From positions 186,001 to 250,000 of the forward strand of contig JAIUPA010000034.1 in assembly GCA_020161665.1 (NCBI GenBank): a stretch of DNA of 64,000 nucleotides, in the 5' to 3' direction. The DNA is from Pseudomonadota bacterium. Lineage in GTDB: Bacteria; Pseudomonadota; Alphaproteobacteria; Rhizobiales; Rhizobiaceae. Positions 1-9,578 of the stretch are shown piece by piece. Position numbers and translations under genes: made by a program. The notes under the pieces were generated by a model that was not told the origin of the DNA, did no database searches, and worked only from the letters and a program-made list of their open reading frames with translations. The number at the start of each line of letters is the position of its first letter. The first letter of the stretch is position 1.

Positions 1-1
1 A

Positions 2-1429
2 GAAGAAGCGGAAGATCTGGTGCGCGTGTTTGAAACCGCCCTGAAGCGCCGCCGCCGCGGTTCGGTGATCCGCATCGAGGCGGATTCGGAAATGCCGCCG
101 TCACTGCGCCAGTTCGTTGTGCATGAGCTGGGTGTGCCGGATAACCGCGTCGCCGTCATGCCGGGCCTTCTGGCGCTAAACACGCTGTCGGAAATCACCA
201 AGGCACCGCGCGATGACCTGAAATTTGAAGGCTACAACGCCCGATTTCCCGAGCGCGTGCGAGACCACGCCGGAGATTGCTTCGCCGCCATCCGCGAAAA
301 GGACATGGTGGTTCACCACCCCTATGAAAGCTTCGACATCGTCGTGCAGTTTCTGCTCCAGGCTGCGCGCGATCCTGACGTTCTGGCGATAAAGCAGACG
401 CTTTACCGCACCTCGAACGACAGCCCCATCGTGCGTGCGCTGATTGACGCTGCCGATTCCGGCAAGTCGGTGACAGCCCTTGTGGAACTGAAGGCCCGCT
501 TTGACGAAGAGGCCAACATCCGCTGGGCGCGTGACCTTGAGCGCGCCGGTGTGCAGGTCGTTTTCGGCTTCATCGAGCTGAAAACCCATGCCAAGATGTC
601 GATGGTGGTTCGCCGTGAAGACGGCAAGCTGCGCACCTACTGCCATCTGGGCACCGGCAACTACCACCCGGTCACCGCCAAGATTTACACCGACCTGTCG
701 TTCTTCACCTGCAATCCGAAGATCGGCAACGACATGGCCAATGTCTTCAACTTCATCACCGGCTATTCCGAACCGGAAGAAAGCATGAAGCTGGCCGTTT
801 CGCCCTACACGCTGCGTCCGCGCATTTTGCGCCACATCGAGGAAGAGATCGGCCATGCCCGTGCTGGTCGTCCCGCCGCGATCTGGATGAAGATGAACTC
901 GCTGGTCGATCCCGATATTATCGATGCGCTTTACCGTGCCAGCCGCGAAGGCGTCGATGTGGATCTGGTGGTGCGTGGCATTTGCTGCCTGCGTCCGCAG
1001 GTGCCGGGGCTTTCCGAGCGCATCCGCGTCAAGTCGATTGTCGGGCGCTTCCTCGAACACAGCCGCATCTTCTGCTTCGGCAATGGCCATGGCCTGCCGT
1101 CGGACAAGGCGCTCGTCTATATCGGCTCCGCTGACATGATGCCGCGTAATCTGGACCGCCGTGTCGAGACACTCGTACCGCTTTTAAACCCGACTGTGCA
1201 TGAGCAGGTGCTCTCGCAGATCATGCTGGGCAATCTCATTGACAACCAGCAGAGCTACGAGATACTTGCCGACGGAACCTCGCGGCGCATGGAAGTGCGC
1301 AAGGGTGAGGAGCCGTTTAATGCGCAGCATTATTTCATGACCAATCCGAGCCTCTCGGGGCGCGGGGAAGCCCTGAAGTCCAGCGCGCCGAAATTGATCG
1401 CCGGACTGATTTCCGGCCGCAAGAACTGA
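2..1429 (+). CDS. ppk: Polyphosphate kinase 1, C-terminal part (5' end outside window)
   Basis: Transfers the gamma phosphate of ATP reversibly onto inorganic polyphosphate. The reading frame is open from base 2, so the N-terminal portion lies upstream of the window; about 475 residues are visible against roughly 700 for the family. Visible landmarks are the two phospholipase-D-like catalytic segments: [12 protein letters not shown] followed by [17 protein letters not shown], and the later [13 protein letters not shown], whose His corresponds to the second conserved catalytic histidine. An internal GTG at base 20 is not the start. The gene lies 11 bases before ppx on the same strand, so synthesis and degradation of polyphosphate are probably co-transcribed. 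The family assignment is secure; only the N-terminus is unseen. Confidence 0.96.
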   Translation, partial: EEAEDLVRVFETALKRRRRGSVIRIEADSEMPPSLRQFVVHELGVPDNRVAVMPGLLALNTLSEITKAPRDDLKFEGYNARFPERVRDHAGDCFAAIREKDMVVHHPYESFDIVVQFLLQAARDPDVLAIKQTLYRTSNDSPIVRALIDAADSGKSVTALVELKARFDEEANIRWARDLERAGVQVVFGFIELKTHAKMSMVVRREDGKLRTYCHLGTGNYHPVTAKIYTDLSFFTCNPKIGNDMANVFNFITGYSEPEESMKLAVSPYTLRPRILRHIEEEIGHARAGRPAAIWMKMNSLVDPDIIDALYRASREGVDVDLVVRGICCLRPQVPGLSERIRVKSIVGRFLEHSRIFCFGNGHGLPSDKALVYIGSADMMPRNLDRRVETLVPLLNPTVHEQVLSQIMLGNLIDNQQSYEILADGTSRRMEVRKGEEPFNAQHYFMTNPSLSGRGEALKSSAPKLIAGLISGRKN

Positions 1430-1440
1430 ACTGGATCGGC

Positions 1441-2961
1441 ATGGTCTTGAGTGAAGCACAGGGGCGGCTGCCTGGCATGGCCCCTGTTTCCGTTGTTGAT
1501 ATCGGCTCGAACTCGGTTCGTCTGGTCATCTATGAGGGCCTGACACGCGCACCGACCGTGCTTTTCAATGAAAAGGTCATGTGCGGCCTGGGCAAGGGCA
1601 TTGCCGCTACCGGGCGCATGGATATGGACGCCGTGCGGCGCGCCCTTTCCGCGCTCGTGCGGTTCAGGGCCTTGACCACGCAGGCGCGGGCCGGGTCGGT
1701 CTATGCGCTGGCAACGGCGGCGGCGCGCGAGGCCAAGAATGGCCCGGACTTCATCCGCGAAGCCGAAAACATCCTCGGTGTCAGCATTCGCGTTCTCTCG
1801 GGCGAGGAGGAGGCGCGTTACTCCGCTTTCGGTATCCTCAGCGGCTTTTTCAATCCCGATGGTATTGTCGGTGATCTGGGCGGCGGCTCTCTGGAATTGA
1901 TCGATATTCGCGGCAAGTCCTTCTCCACCGGCGTGACGCTTCCGCTCGGCGGCATCCGTCTTTCGGAGTTGAGCGGTGGCTCACTCCCCAAAGCACGCAA
2001 CTTCGCCCGCAAGCAGGTCAAGGCGGTCAAGTTTCTTGAGGAAGGGCAGGGCCGCACCTTCTATGCGGTCGGTGGTACATGGCGCAGCATTTCCAAGCTG
2101 CACATGGAAATGTCCAAATACCCCCTGCATATGACGCAAGGGTATGAACTTCCCTACGATTCCATTCGCTACTTCCTCGAAGACATCATCGATAACCGCA
2201 ACAGCAAGGACCCGGCCTGGGCAGCCATTTCCAAGAGCCGCCGCCAGCTTCTGCCGTTCGGCGCCATTGCCATGGCCGAGGTGCTGGATGCCATGCGTCC
2301 GGCCCGCGTCGCCTTCTCGGCGCAGGGCGTGCGCGAAGGTTATCTCTACACGCTGTTGCCCGAAGCCCAGCAGGATAGCGACCCGCTTCTGGCGGCTGCC
2401 GATGACGTGGCGATCCTGCGCGCGCGCTCTCCCGAACATGCGCGTGAACTGGCCGACTGGACGGGGCGCATGATGCCGCTGTTTGGCATTCGCGAGACGC
2501 TGGAAGAGGAACGCTACCGTCAGGCAGCCTGCCTTCTGGCCGACATCAGCTGGCGCGCCCATCCCGATTATCGCGGTCTGCAGGCGCTCAATATCATCGC
2601 CCACTCATCCTTCATCGGCATTACCCATCCGGGCCGCGCCTTCATCGCCCTGGCAAACTACTATCGCTATGAGGGGCTTGCGGACGATGGCGCGACGGGG
2701 TCGCTCGCCGTGATCGCCTCGCCGCGTCTGGTCGAGCGGGCCAAACTGCTGGGCGGCATGTTGCGCGTCCTCTACCTGTTCTCGGCCTCGATGCCGGGGA
2801 TCGTGGACAGCCTGACGTTCAGGGAATCATCCGCCGTCGATACCGATCTGGAATTCGTGGTTCCCGCCTCCTGCCGTGCCTTTGCGGGCGAGCGGCTGGA
2901 TGGACGCCTGCAGCAGCTTGCCAAGCTGACCGGCAAGCGCCTTGCCTTCTGCTACGAATAA
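1441..2961 (+). CDS. ppx: Exopolyphosphatase (Ppx/GppA family)
   Basis: Hydrolyses terminal phosphate from polyphosphate (or pppGpp in the GppA branch). The 506-residue protein opens with the ASKHA phosphate-1 motif VVDIGSNSVRLVIYE (about residues 17-31) and has GDLGGGSLELI around residue 143 as the second nucleotide/phosphate loop. The C-terminal half resembles the HD-like helical domain of long-form Ppx. It starts with ATG 11 bases after the ppk stop, with ATG 1477 as an alternative start just before the first motif. Pairing with ppk argues for a role as Ppx rather than GppA. Nothing in the sequence looks broken. Confidence 0.95.
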   Translation: MVLSEAQGRLPGMAPVSVVDIGSNSVRLVIYEGLTRAPTVLFNEKVMCGLGKGIAATGRMDMDAVRRALSALVRFRALTTQARAGSVYALATAAAREAKNGPDFIREAENILGVSIRVLSGEEEARYSAFGILSGFFNPDGIVGDLGGGSLELIDIRGKSFSTGVTLPLGGIRLSELSGGSLPKARNFARKQVKAVKFLEEGQGRTFYAVGGTWRSISKLHMEMSKYPLHMTQGYELPYDSIRYFLEDIIDNRNSKDPAWAAISKSRRQLLPFGAIAMAEVLDAMRPARVAFSAQGVREGYLYTLLPEAQQDSDPLLAAADDVAILRARSPEHARELADWTGRMMPLFGIRETLEEERYRQAACLLADISWRAHPDYRGLQALNIIAHSSFIGITHPGRAFIALANYYRYEGLADDGATGSLAVIASPRLVERAKLLGGMLRVLYLFSASMPGIVDSLTFRESSAVDTDLEFVVPASCRAFAGERLDGRLQQLAKLTGKRLAFCYE

Positions 2962-3003
2962 AAGCGCCGATCAAATTCGCCGGCTGGATCAAGCGCGACG
3001 CGC

Positions 3004-4404
3004 TTATTCGCCCGCGATCTTGTGCACGTCCTTGCTGAAGATGATCGAGCGATTGCGCCCCTGTGCCTTGGCCTCATAGAGCGCCTGATCGGCATTGCGC
3101 AGCAGGTGCTGGTAATCCGGATGGCCGTCATATTCGGCAACGCCGACACTCAAGGTCAGTGAGACGCGTGACTGGTCGCCCAGTTCAACGCCCTTGGCGG
3201 CGACCTCCAGGCGAATGCGCTCAGCCACGCTGAAAGCCTTTCGGGCATCGAGTTCCGCGCACACAATCAGGAATTCCTCACCGCCATAGCGGAACAGGAA
3301 GTCGCCGCTTCCCGTCAGGCGCGACAAGATTTGCGCCACATGCTGCAGAACGCGGTCGCCGGTTTCATGGCCGAAGCGGTCGTTGATCGCCTTGAAATGA
3401 TCGATGTCGACCATCAGCACGGAAAAGACCATGCTCTTGTTGCGCGAAAGCGCAATCTCACGGCCCAGAATGCTCGGCAGGAAGCGACGGTTGAGGAGGC
3501 GCGTCAGCGCATCGGAGCCCGCTTCAAGCCGCACCAGATGATCAAAGAGCGAATCGAGCAGCGTGCGCACCTGTTCGATCTCGCTCATCGCAAAGCGGGT
3601 CAGGCGGCGCACATCCGCGGCATTATCCGCCATAAGGGCAGCCTCAATGGATGGCAAAAGCTCTTCATCCACCGTCTCAAGACTGGTACGCACGGACTCC
3701 ATTTCGCTCTGGTTCGTGAAGATCGCAGGCGCCTTGTGGCGGATCCAGAGGCCAAAGGACGACTGGCAGAGGCGCGACAACGGCGTGTCCTGACCGCCGA
3801 TCATCACATCCTGAAGCAAGCGGTTGGACCAGTCCGAAAGCGCGGTGCGTTGATATTCGCGCTCCAGCGACATGTTCATTGTCGCGGCGAAATTGCGATA
3901 GGCTTCGTCGGTGCGCGTGGCATCATCATGCGAGGCGACATACTGCGCCGACATGATTTCGAGCGCCACATCGACGAGCCCCATGGCCAGAATAGCGGAG
4001 CGGTAGCGTCCGCGCACATGCACCGGAAACCCGATGATGGCTTCCAGAATGGCTTCCTTCATGTAACGGCTGGCCCGCAGAACCAGTTCGACGGAAATGC
4101 CGAGCCGCGCATGGACAACCCCGATGCGACGCTGTTCTTCAATGAGATGCGGCACATCGTCCGCATCCAGTCGCGTCAGAAGATCGGTGATCCAGCGCCG
4201 GAAGGATGAGCTGAGATGCCCTTCGACATCTTGATGCGCAATGAATGGGCTGGCCTTGGCGTCCTTCAAAAGGACTTCGTAGAAGCGGCGGGCGAACTCG
4301 TCAGCATGCGTCTCGACCAGAACCTTGAGAAACGTTGCCGCTTCGGGAGAGGCATGCCTCAGAAGGTATTTCCACTGCTGTTCCATCGTCGCCACATTTA
4401 GCAT
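3004..4404 (-). CDS. Globin-coupled sensor diguanylate cyclase
   Basis: A 466-residue protein predicted to make cyclic di-GMP under control of a heme sensor. Residues about 10-165 look like a protoglobin/globin-coupled sensor domain, with the proximal-histidine signature RRIGVVHARLGIS (His about 98). Residues 170-290 form a helical middle segment. Residues 295-466 are a GGDEF domain with VDIDHFKAIND metal residues and an intact GGEEF active site at about 374-378. The usual inhibitory RxxD site before GGEEF reads GSGD, so product inhibition may be lost. ATG 4404 was chosen because the globin fold begins just after it; ATG 4386 is an alternative. It is convergent with ppx and downstream of rnd. 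Oxygen or redox sensing is inferred from the family. Confidence 0.88.
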   Translation of the reverse strand: MLNVATMEQQWKYLLRHASPEAATFLKVLVETHADEFARRFYEVLLKDAKASPFIAHQDVEGHLSSSFRRWITDLLTRLDADDVPHLIEEQRRIGVVHARLGISVELVLRASRYMKEAILEAIIGFPVHVRGRYRSAILAMGLVDVALEIMSAQYVASHDDATRTDEAYRNFAATMNMSLEREYQRTALSDWSNRLLQDVMIGGQDTPLSRLCQSSFGLWIRHKAPAIFTNQSEMESVRTSLETVDEELLPSIEAALMADNAADVRRLTRFAMSEIEQVRTLLDSLFDHLVRLEAGSDALTRLLNRRFLPSILGREIALSRNKSMVFSVLMVDIDHFKAINDRFGHETGDRVLQHVAQILSRLTGSGDFLFRYGGEEFLIVCAELDARKAFSVAERIRLEVAAKGVELGDQSRVSLTLSVGVAEYDGHPDYQHLLRNADQALYEAKAQGRNRSIIFSKDVHKIAGE

Positions 4405-4573
4405 TCTACGCAAAAATCCATAGCGCTTGCGGCTATGGATTACAATCTTTCTAAAGCAGGCAAGGCTGACGCACTGGCCGAATCTGTCACAAAAATACGA
4501 CAAATGCGCGAAGATAAATTCTGTATTGGCGATAATGCAATTAAAGCGTGAATTAGAGGCCGCTTGGGCAGCT

Positions 4574-5719
4574 TCAGAACTCGACCGCTTCGACCTTGCG
4601 CCCGACGAAGCGCAGACCAATCTCGCCAGTAATCAGCTTGAGCGCCTTGTTGCCAAAAAGGTCACGACGCCAGCCTGAAAGGGCGGGCACCTCGGCCTGA
4701 TCACCCAGCGCTGCGATCTTGTCGAGATCATCGCTGGAAGCGATCACCTTGGCGGCAACGCCTTCTTTTTCAGCCGTCAGCCTGAGCAGAACCTTGAGAA
4801 GTTCGGTTGCGGCCTGTGCGCCTTCCGGCGTGTGGGAATGCTTGGCCGGTTGCGGCATTTCGGTTTTCGGCAGGGCCAGCGCCGCATTGACGCCGCCAAT
4901 GATCGCCGCCCCGGCAGACGAACGCTCCCAACCCTTCGGAATGGTGCGCAGACGACCAAGCGCCTCGGCATCCTTGGGCTGCTGCTGGGCAATTTCGAAA
5001 ATGGCATCGTCCTTGAGGACACGCGAGCGCGGCACATTGCGGCTGCGGGCTTCGCGTTCACGCCACGCGGCGATGGCGCGCAGCACAGCCAGTTCCTGCG
5101 GCTTGCGCAGGCGCGATTTCAACCGCAGCCACGCATCATCAGGATGCAGATCGTAGGTTTCGCGCGATTCGAGGATCGCCATTTCCTCGGTCAGCCATTC
5201 GGCGCGTCCCTCGCGCTCAAGCTGGGCCTGAAGCTTGAGATAGACGGTGCGCAGATGGGTGACATCAGCCAGCGCATAGACCAGCTGCTTTTCCGACAGG
5301 GGACGGTGGCTCCAGTCGGTGAAGCGCGACGACTTGTCGAGCTGCACGCCGGTCAGGCGGTTGACGAGTTGGTCGTAGGAAACCGAGTCGCCAAAACCGC
5401 ACACCATGGCGGCCACTTGCGTGTCGAAGATCGGGTGCGGAATCAGCCCGCCCAGATGGAAGATGATTTCGATATCCTGCCGCGCCGCATGGAAAACCTT
5501 CACGACATTGGTGTCGGCCATCAGTTCGAAAAACGGCTTCAGGCTGATGCCCGGTGCGCGCGGATCAATCAGCACCTCAAGGTCGGGGCTGGCGATCTGG
5601 ATCAGGCACAATTCCGGCCAGAAGGTGGTTTCGCGGAGAAACTCCGTATCAACCGTCACGAATTGCGATGTGGCAAGCGTTCGGCACGCTTCTTCAAGCT
5701 GGGCGGTTGTTTCGATCAT
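4574..5719 (-). CDS. rnd: Ribonuclease D
   Basis: A 381-residue 3'-5' exoribonuclease of the DEDD family acting on tRNA and small-RNA 3' ends. The exonuclease domain (about 1-170) shows Exo I as VTVDTEFLRE, Exo II around VFHAARQDIEI, and Exo III as YALADVTHL with the catalytic Tyr/Asp. An HRDC domain follows (about 210-290, near KPQELAVLRAIAAWRERE). Length is normal for the family. It is divergent from aspS across about 265 bases, so the interval 5720-5985 must hold promoters in both directions, although I could not fix a convincing -35/-10 pair by eye. The 169 bases between its stop and the cyclase start may hold that gene's promoter. Confidence 0.95.
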   Translation of the reverse strand: MIETTAQLEEACRTLATSQFVTVDTEFLRETTFWPELCLIQIASPDLEVLIDPRAPGISLKPFFELMADTNVVKVFHAARQDIEIIFHLGGLIPHPIFDTQVAAMVCGFGDSVSYDQLVNRLTGVQLDKSSRFTDWSHRPLSEKQLVYALADVTHLRTVYLKLQAQLEREGRAEWLTEEMAILESRETYDLHPDDAWLRLKSRLRKPQELAVLRAIAAWREREARSRNVPRSRVLKDDAIFEIAQQQPKDAEALGRLRTIPKGWERSSAGAAIIGGVNAALALPKTEMPQPAKHSHTPEGAQAATELLKVLLRLTAEKEGVAAKVIASSDDLDKIAALGDQAEVPALSGWRRDLFGNKALKLITGEIGLRFVGRKVEAVEF

Positions 5720-5985
5720 CTTTTTTTACGGCTGGATTATGAATAGAGCGATTATCCTTCCTTCTCCTTTGAGGCGAGCTTGTCAACCGCGCAAGCCGCC
5801 AAAGACGCGTCCTCAACGGATTTAAGACCCGACGCCTGGCTATTTCCACCCACCGCGGGGCAGGGCATGCGTCACGCGGCTTGACAAAGCAGCCTGTCCA
5901 TGCGCTTTTCCGCCCGGTTTTCCTGCTGCGCCGCCGTGCTTGTTTGCGGCCCGCGCGGCGCTTCAAAAGTCCGGGATTGATTGAG

Positions 5986-7776
5986 ATGCATCGTTACCGC
6001 AGCCACACCTGCGCCGCCCTGTCGAAGGCTGAAGTCGGCTCCACCGTTCGCCTGTCCGGCTGGGTCCATCGCGTTCGCGACCATGGTGGCGTTCTGTTCA
6101 TCGACCTGCGCGACCATTACGGCATTACCCAGGTCGTTGCCGATCCGGATAGCCCGGCCTTCAAGGTGGCCGAAACGGTTCGCGGCGAATGGGTCGTGCG
6201 CATTGACGGCGTTGTGAAGGCCCGTGCGCCCGAAACCATCAATGCCAACATGGCAACCGGCGAAATCGAGCTTTACGCGCAGGAGATCGAAGTTCTCTCC
6301 GCCGCCAAGGAATTGCCGCTGCCGGTGTTCGGCGAGCCGGAATATCCCGAAGACGTGCGCCTCAAGTACCGCTTCATCGACCTGCGTCGTGAAACGCTGC
6401 ACAAGAACATCGTCAAGCGCACGCAGATCATTTCGGCCATGCGCAAGGGCATGGGCGAGGCAGGCTTTGCCGAATATACGACGCCGATCCTGACGGCTTC
6501 CTCGCCGGAAGGGGCACGCGACTTCCTCGTGCCGTCGCGCATCCATCAGGGCAAGTTCTTCGCCCTGCCGCAGGCCCCGCAGCAGTACAAGCAGCTTCTC
6601 ATGGTGGCCGGTTTCGACCGCTACTTCCAGATTGCTCCGTGCTTCCGCGATGAAGACCCGCGCGCCGACCGTCTGCCGGGCGAATTCTACCAGCTCGACG
6701 TGGAAATGAGCTTCGTGACCCAGGAAGACATCTGGGAAACCATGGAACCGATGATGACATCGGTCTTCGAACAGTTTGCCGAGGGCAAGCCGGTGACGAA
6801 GACGTGGCCGCGCATTCCCTATGACGAAGCCATCCGCAAGTATGGTTCCGACAAGCCGGACCTGCGTAACCCCATCGTCATGGAAGCCGTGACCGAGCAT
6901 TTTGCCGGTTCGGGCTTCAAGGTCTTTGCGGGCATGATCGCCTCCAACCCGAAGGTGGAAATCTGGGCCATTCCGGCCAAGACCGGCGGAAGCCGCGCCT
7001 TCTGCGACCGCATGAACGCCTGGGCGCAGTCGCAGGGCCAGCCGGGTCTCGGCTACATCTTCTGGAAGGAAGAAGACGGCAAGGTTGTCGGTTCCGGTCC
7101 GCTCGCCAAGAACATTGGCGAAGAGCGCACCGCTGCCATTGCCGCGCAGCTCGGCCTCGAAGCCGGCGATGCCTGCTTCTTCGTGGCCGGTGAGCCGTCG
7201 AAGTTCTACAAGTTCGCCGGTGAAGCCCGTAACCGTGCCGCCGACGAGTTGAACCTTATCGACCGCGACCGCTTCGAATGCTGCTGGATTGTCGACTTCC
7301 CGTTCTACGAATGGAACGAGGACGAAAAGAAGATCGACTTCGCCCACAACCCCTTCTCGATGCCGCAGGGTGGTCTGGAAGCCCTTCAGACGCAGGACCC
7401 GCTGTCGCTCAAGGCCTACCAGTATGACGCGGTCTGCAACGGCTTCGAAATCGCTTCAGGCTCGATCCGTAACCAGTCGCCGGAAACCATGGTTGCCGCC
7501 TTCGAAAAGGTGGGCCTCAGCCAGCAGGACGTGGAAGATCGCTTCGGCGGCCTTTACCGCGCCTTCCAGTACGGCGCACCGCCGCACGGTGGTTGCGCCT
7601 TCGGGATCGACCGCGTGGTGATGCTGCTCGTCGGCGCCAAGAACCTGCGCGAAATCTCGCTGTTCCCGATGAACCAGCAGGCCATGGACCTTCTGATGAA
7701 CGCTCCGGCCTCCGTTGGCCCGGCGCAGCTGCGCGATCTGGCGCTTCGCGTCGTCGTGGACCCGAAGAAGGCTTGA
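5986..7776 (+). CDS. aspS: Aspartyl-tRNA synthetase (probably non-discriminating)
   Basis: A 596-residue class II synthetase that charges tRNA-Asp. The N-terminal OB-fold anticodon domain starts [12 protein letters not shown] and includes [21 protein letters not shown]. Class II motif 2 reads [15 protein letters not shown], and motif 3 is [15 protein letters not shown] near the C-terminus. The bacterial GAD insertion lies between them. The start at ATG 5986 fits the family N-terminus; the frame is open upstream to 5881 but that extension is Arg-rich and atypical. Alphaproteobacterial AspRS commonly also charges tRNA-Asn for later amidation; that is family knowledge and not visible here. A strong hairpin follows the stop. 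Confidence 0.97.
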   Translation: MHRYRSHTCAALSKAEVGSTVRLSGWVHRVRDHGGVLFIDLRDHYGITQVVADPDSPAFKVAETVRGEWVVRIDGVVKARAPETINANMATGEIELYAQEIEVLSAAKELPLPVFGEPEYPEDVRLKYRFIDLRRETLHKNIVKRTQIISAMRKGMGEAGFAEYTTPILTASSPEGARDFLVPSRIHQGKFFALPQAPQQYKQLLMVAGFDRYFQIAPCFRDEDPRADRLPGEFYQLDVEMSFVTQEDIWETMEPMMTSVFEQFAEGKPVTKTWPRIPYDEAIRKYGSDKPDLRNPIVMEAVTEHFAGSGFKVFAGMIASNPKVEIWAIPAKTGGSRAFCDRMNAWAQSQGQPGLGYIFWKEEDGKVVGSGPLAKNIGEERTAAIAAQLGLEAGDACFFVAGEPSKFYKFAGEARNRAADELNLIDRDRFECCWIVDFPFYEWNEDEKKIDFAHNPFSMPQGGLEALQTQDPLSLKAYQYDAVCNGFEIASGSIRNQSPETMVAAFEKVGLSQQDVEDRFGGLYRAFQYGAPPHGGCAFGIDRVVMLLVGAKNLREISLFPMNQQAMDLLMNAPASVGPAQLRDLALRVVVDPKKA

Positions 7777-7800
7777 TCCTTCTTCAATGACTGAAAACGA

Positions 7801-7825
7801 AAACGGCGGCCACTGGCCGCCGTTT
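7801..7825. terminator. aspS terminator hairpin (first of three copies of the same palindrome)
   Basis: A perfect 11-bp stem (aaacggcggcc / ggccgccgttt) with a 3-base loop (act) lies 24 bases after the aspS stop, followed by a T-rich stretch. The core palindrome recurs at 7929-7949 and 8092-8112. Confidence 0.85.
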
Positions 7826-7858
7826 CTGTTTACCCGAAGGCAAACCTGCCCGTTTGTT

Positions 7859-7888
7859 CCCTTCTCCCCGCAAGCGGGGCGAGGGGGC
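7859..7888. repeat. Short inverted repeat (cccgcaagcggg type)
   Basis: An imperfect hairpin of the form cttctccccg-caag-cggggcgagg, resembling the small palindromes scattered through Brucella and rhizobial intergenic DNA. Only this copy was noticed in the window. Confidence 0.45.
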
Positions 7889-7928
7889 TTAAGTCGCTTG
7901 TTGGAGCGCGGGCTTACCCCAAAGGAAA

Positions 7929-7949
7929 ACGGCGGCCACTGGCCGCCGT
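7929..7949. repeat. Second copy of the acggcggcc-act-ggccgccgt palindrome
   Basis: A perfect 9-bp stem with the same act loop as the aspS terminator. No T tract follows, so here it looks like a repeat relic and not a working terminator. Confidence 0.75.
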
Positions 7950-7982
7950 CAGACTGCTGACAAAGGTCGAAAACCTTTCTTT

Positions 7983-8060
7983 TCGTCATGGTCGGGCTTG
8001 ACCCGACCATCCATAACCCATTGAAATCATGGATCCTCGGGTCAGGCCCGAGGATGACGG
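7983..8060. repeat. Rhizobial-type intergenic palindromic element (paired hairpins)
   Basis: Two perfect 9-bp hairpins, atggtcggg / cccgaccat (7987-7995 / 8001-8009) and atcctcggg / cccgaggat (8033-8041 / 8047-8055), are separated by about 23 bases. The right half is the reverse complement of the left half apart from compensated gg/cc changes and one loop base. The layout matches the abundant mobile palindromic elements known from Brucella and rhizobia (Bru-RS/RIME type); which named family it belongs to needs a genome-wide search. Confidence 0.8.
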
Positions 8061-8091
8061 CAGTGGGGAGGCAAGGTTTTTCATCAACCTC

Positions 8092-8112
8092 ACGGCGGCC
8101 ACTGGCCGCCGT
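8092..8112. terminator. Third copy of the palindrome; likely terminator for the minus-strand gene
   Basis: Same 9-bp stem and act loop, with the same downstream ttctgttt as the aspS terminator copy. It lies just beyond the stop of the minus-strand gene that ends at 8138, so it may terminate that gene. Confidence 0.65.
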
Positions 8113-8137
8113 TTCTGTTTGGTGTGTCTGACAGCGA

Positions 8138-9337
8138 TCAGTCGTTGGCGGTGATCGAAAGACCCGGCAGCGACAGGATCGAAGCGGGCGAGGCCGAAAT
8201 CGTGCCGACGAGGCTCATCACCGGCGTCGGCTGCGAGGGTTTGAACGCAATCGAGATGTTCTTCGGCTTTTCCAGGAAGTTGCCGACGGCCGTGCTCAGG
8301 CGGTTGTCGGGGTCCTGAATGCCCTGCTGCGCCAGCATCATCGGCACCATGCCCTTGATCGCACCGGCAAACTGCTCGCCGGAAACACCCTGCGACTTGC
8401 CGAAATAATCCAGCGTGCGCCCGGTAATGCCTGCATCTTCAAAACGCAGGAGGATGTTTCCAATGTTGATCTGCTGGGCGATGCCGAGCATGGCAAGGCC
8501 GGCAGCCTGTGCACCCGCCTGCTGGTCCGGATTGTCGCGCATGGCCTTCTGCGTGTCCTGAACCGTCTTGTGCAGCGCGCCGGTATAGCCGGTCATGGCG
8601 AATTCCATCTTCAGCGTGCCGATATTGGCCGCGTCGATGTCATAGCGGTTCAGCGTGAAGACGCCGGATTCCGCATCCCACTGGCCGGAAAGGGCGGCCT
8701 TGGCGTCGATGGTTTCGATGCCCAGCGCCTTGATCGTCGGCAGGCTGGCCGGATCGGCAAAGGTCGCCGGTTCCATATGCATACCGTCCACGGTGAAATC
8801 GAAGAACATGCCGCGCCCGCCATCGGTGCGCTTCATCGCCGCCTGCGAACCGGCAACCGAAAGAATGGTCTTGCCGTCCATCGAAATAGTCATCGGTCCG
8901 GTCGTGGTCTTGTCGTAGAAGATGGTCGTCGAGGTCCAGTCATTGCCCATCGGCGGAATTTCCATGCCGTCGGTCTTCACATCCTTCAAGTTGAAGGCGG
9001 TCTTGTCCTGGCTGAAAATCAGTTCGGGCATGGTCATATGGGCAACGCGGTATCCGCCATTGCCAAGGTCTTCGACATTTTCAAAGGTCACGTCGCCGAG
9101 CGAAAGGACGACCGACGGAGACTGCGGGCTCGTCATTTCCAGACGGGCGGACTTGGCGATGATGGTTGAGCCGTCAACGGTCACTTCGCCTGCGGTCAGC
9201 TTGCCGCCGCTTGCCTCATAGCGCTGGCCAAGGGCCGCGAGAAAGGCATTGCCGTCCAGCGCGAAGGCAGGCCCGGACAGCAGAGTACCGGCAGCCAGAA
9301 CGGCAAGGGCATAACGGCGAGAGGGCAGGGACTTCAT
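8138..9337 (-). CDS. Secreted protein of unknown function (399 aa)
   Basis: I do not recognise the family. The start at ATG 9337 is supported by a GAGG Shine-Dalgarno sequence and by the signal peptide it creates: MKSLPSRRYALAVLAAGTLL with cleavage expected after SGPAFA, near residue 26. The mature part is rich in beta-type segments alternating with short polar turns (TAGEVTVDGSTIIAKSARLE), has no second membrane segment and no obvious catalytic motif, and carries an Ala/Gln-rich helical stretch around 260-310. It is probably periplasmic or peripheral to the outer membrane. It is divergent from parC, with about 240 bases between them. The open frame upstream of 9337 lacks a signal peptide and was not used. 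Confidence 0.75.
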   Translation of the reverse strand: MKSLPSRRYALAVLAAGTLLSGPAFALDGNAFLAALGQRYEASGGKLTAGEVTVDGSTIIAKSARLEMTSPQSPSVVLSLGDVTFENVEDLGNGGYRVAHMTMPELIFSQDKTAFNLKDVKTDGMEIPPMGNDWTSTTIFYDKTTTGPMTISMDGKTILSVAGSQAAMKRTDGGRGMFFDFTVDGMHMEPATFADPASLPTIKALGIETIDAKAALSGQWDAESGVFTLNRYDIDAANIGTLKMEFAMTGYTGALHKTVQDTQKAMRDNPDQQAGAQAAGLAMLGIAQQINIGNILLRFEDAGITGRTLDYFGKSQGVSGEQFAGAIKGMVPMMLAQQGIQDPDNRLSTAVGNFLEKPKNISIAFKPSQPTPVMSLVGTISASPASILSLPGLSITAND

Positions 9338-9578
9338 GATCGGGGACTTTCCTCGCTGGTGGCGCAATATCGCGCTCAATTTGTGATATCGGCGTCGCGG
9401 CCTGTCAATCCATGCCTCACAGGGAAGCATAAAGAGATGAAACGCCGTGTTCGCGCTTTTAAACGCAAACCGATAACAGTTGATTGCTGACGATTTTGTC
9501 TTTTTAGCAACCTGCCGTCCACAAGCCATTTCGTTTGCTTTCTTGCTGGAATCGGCAATTCCGGCTAACCCCGATTCC

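Noticed and set aside
176..1090. A 304-residue open frame antisense to ppk
   Set aside because: Explained by third-position GC bias in ppk; no supporting features.
5872..7347. A 491-residue open frame antisense to aspS
   Set aside because: Complement of a clearly conserved synthetase; no ribosome-binding site or motif.
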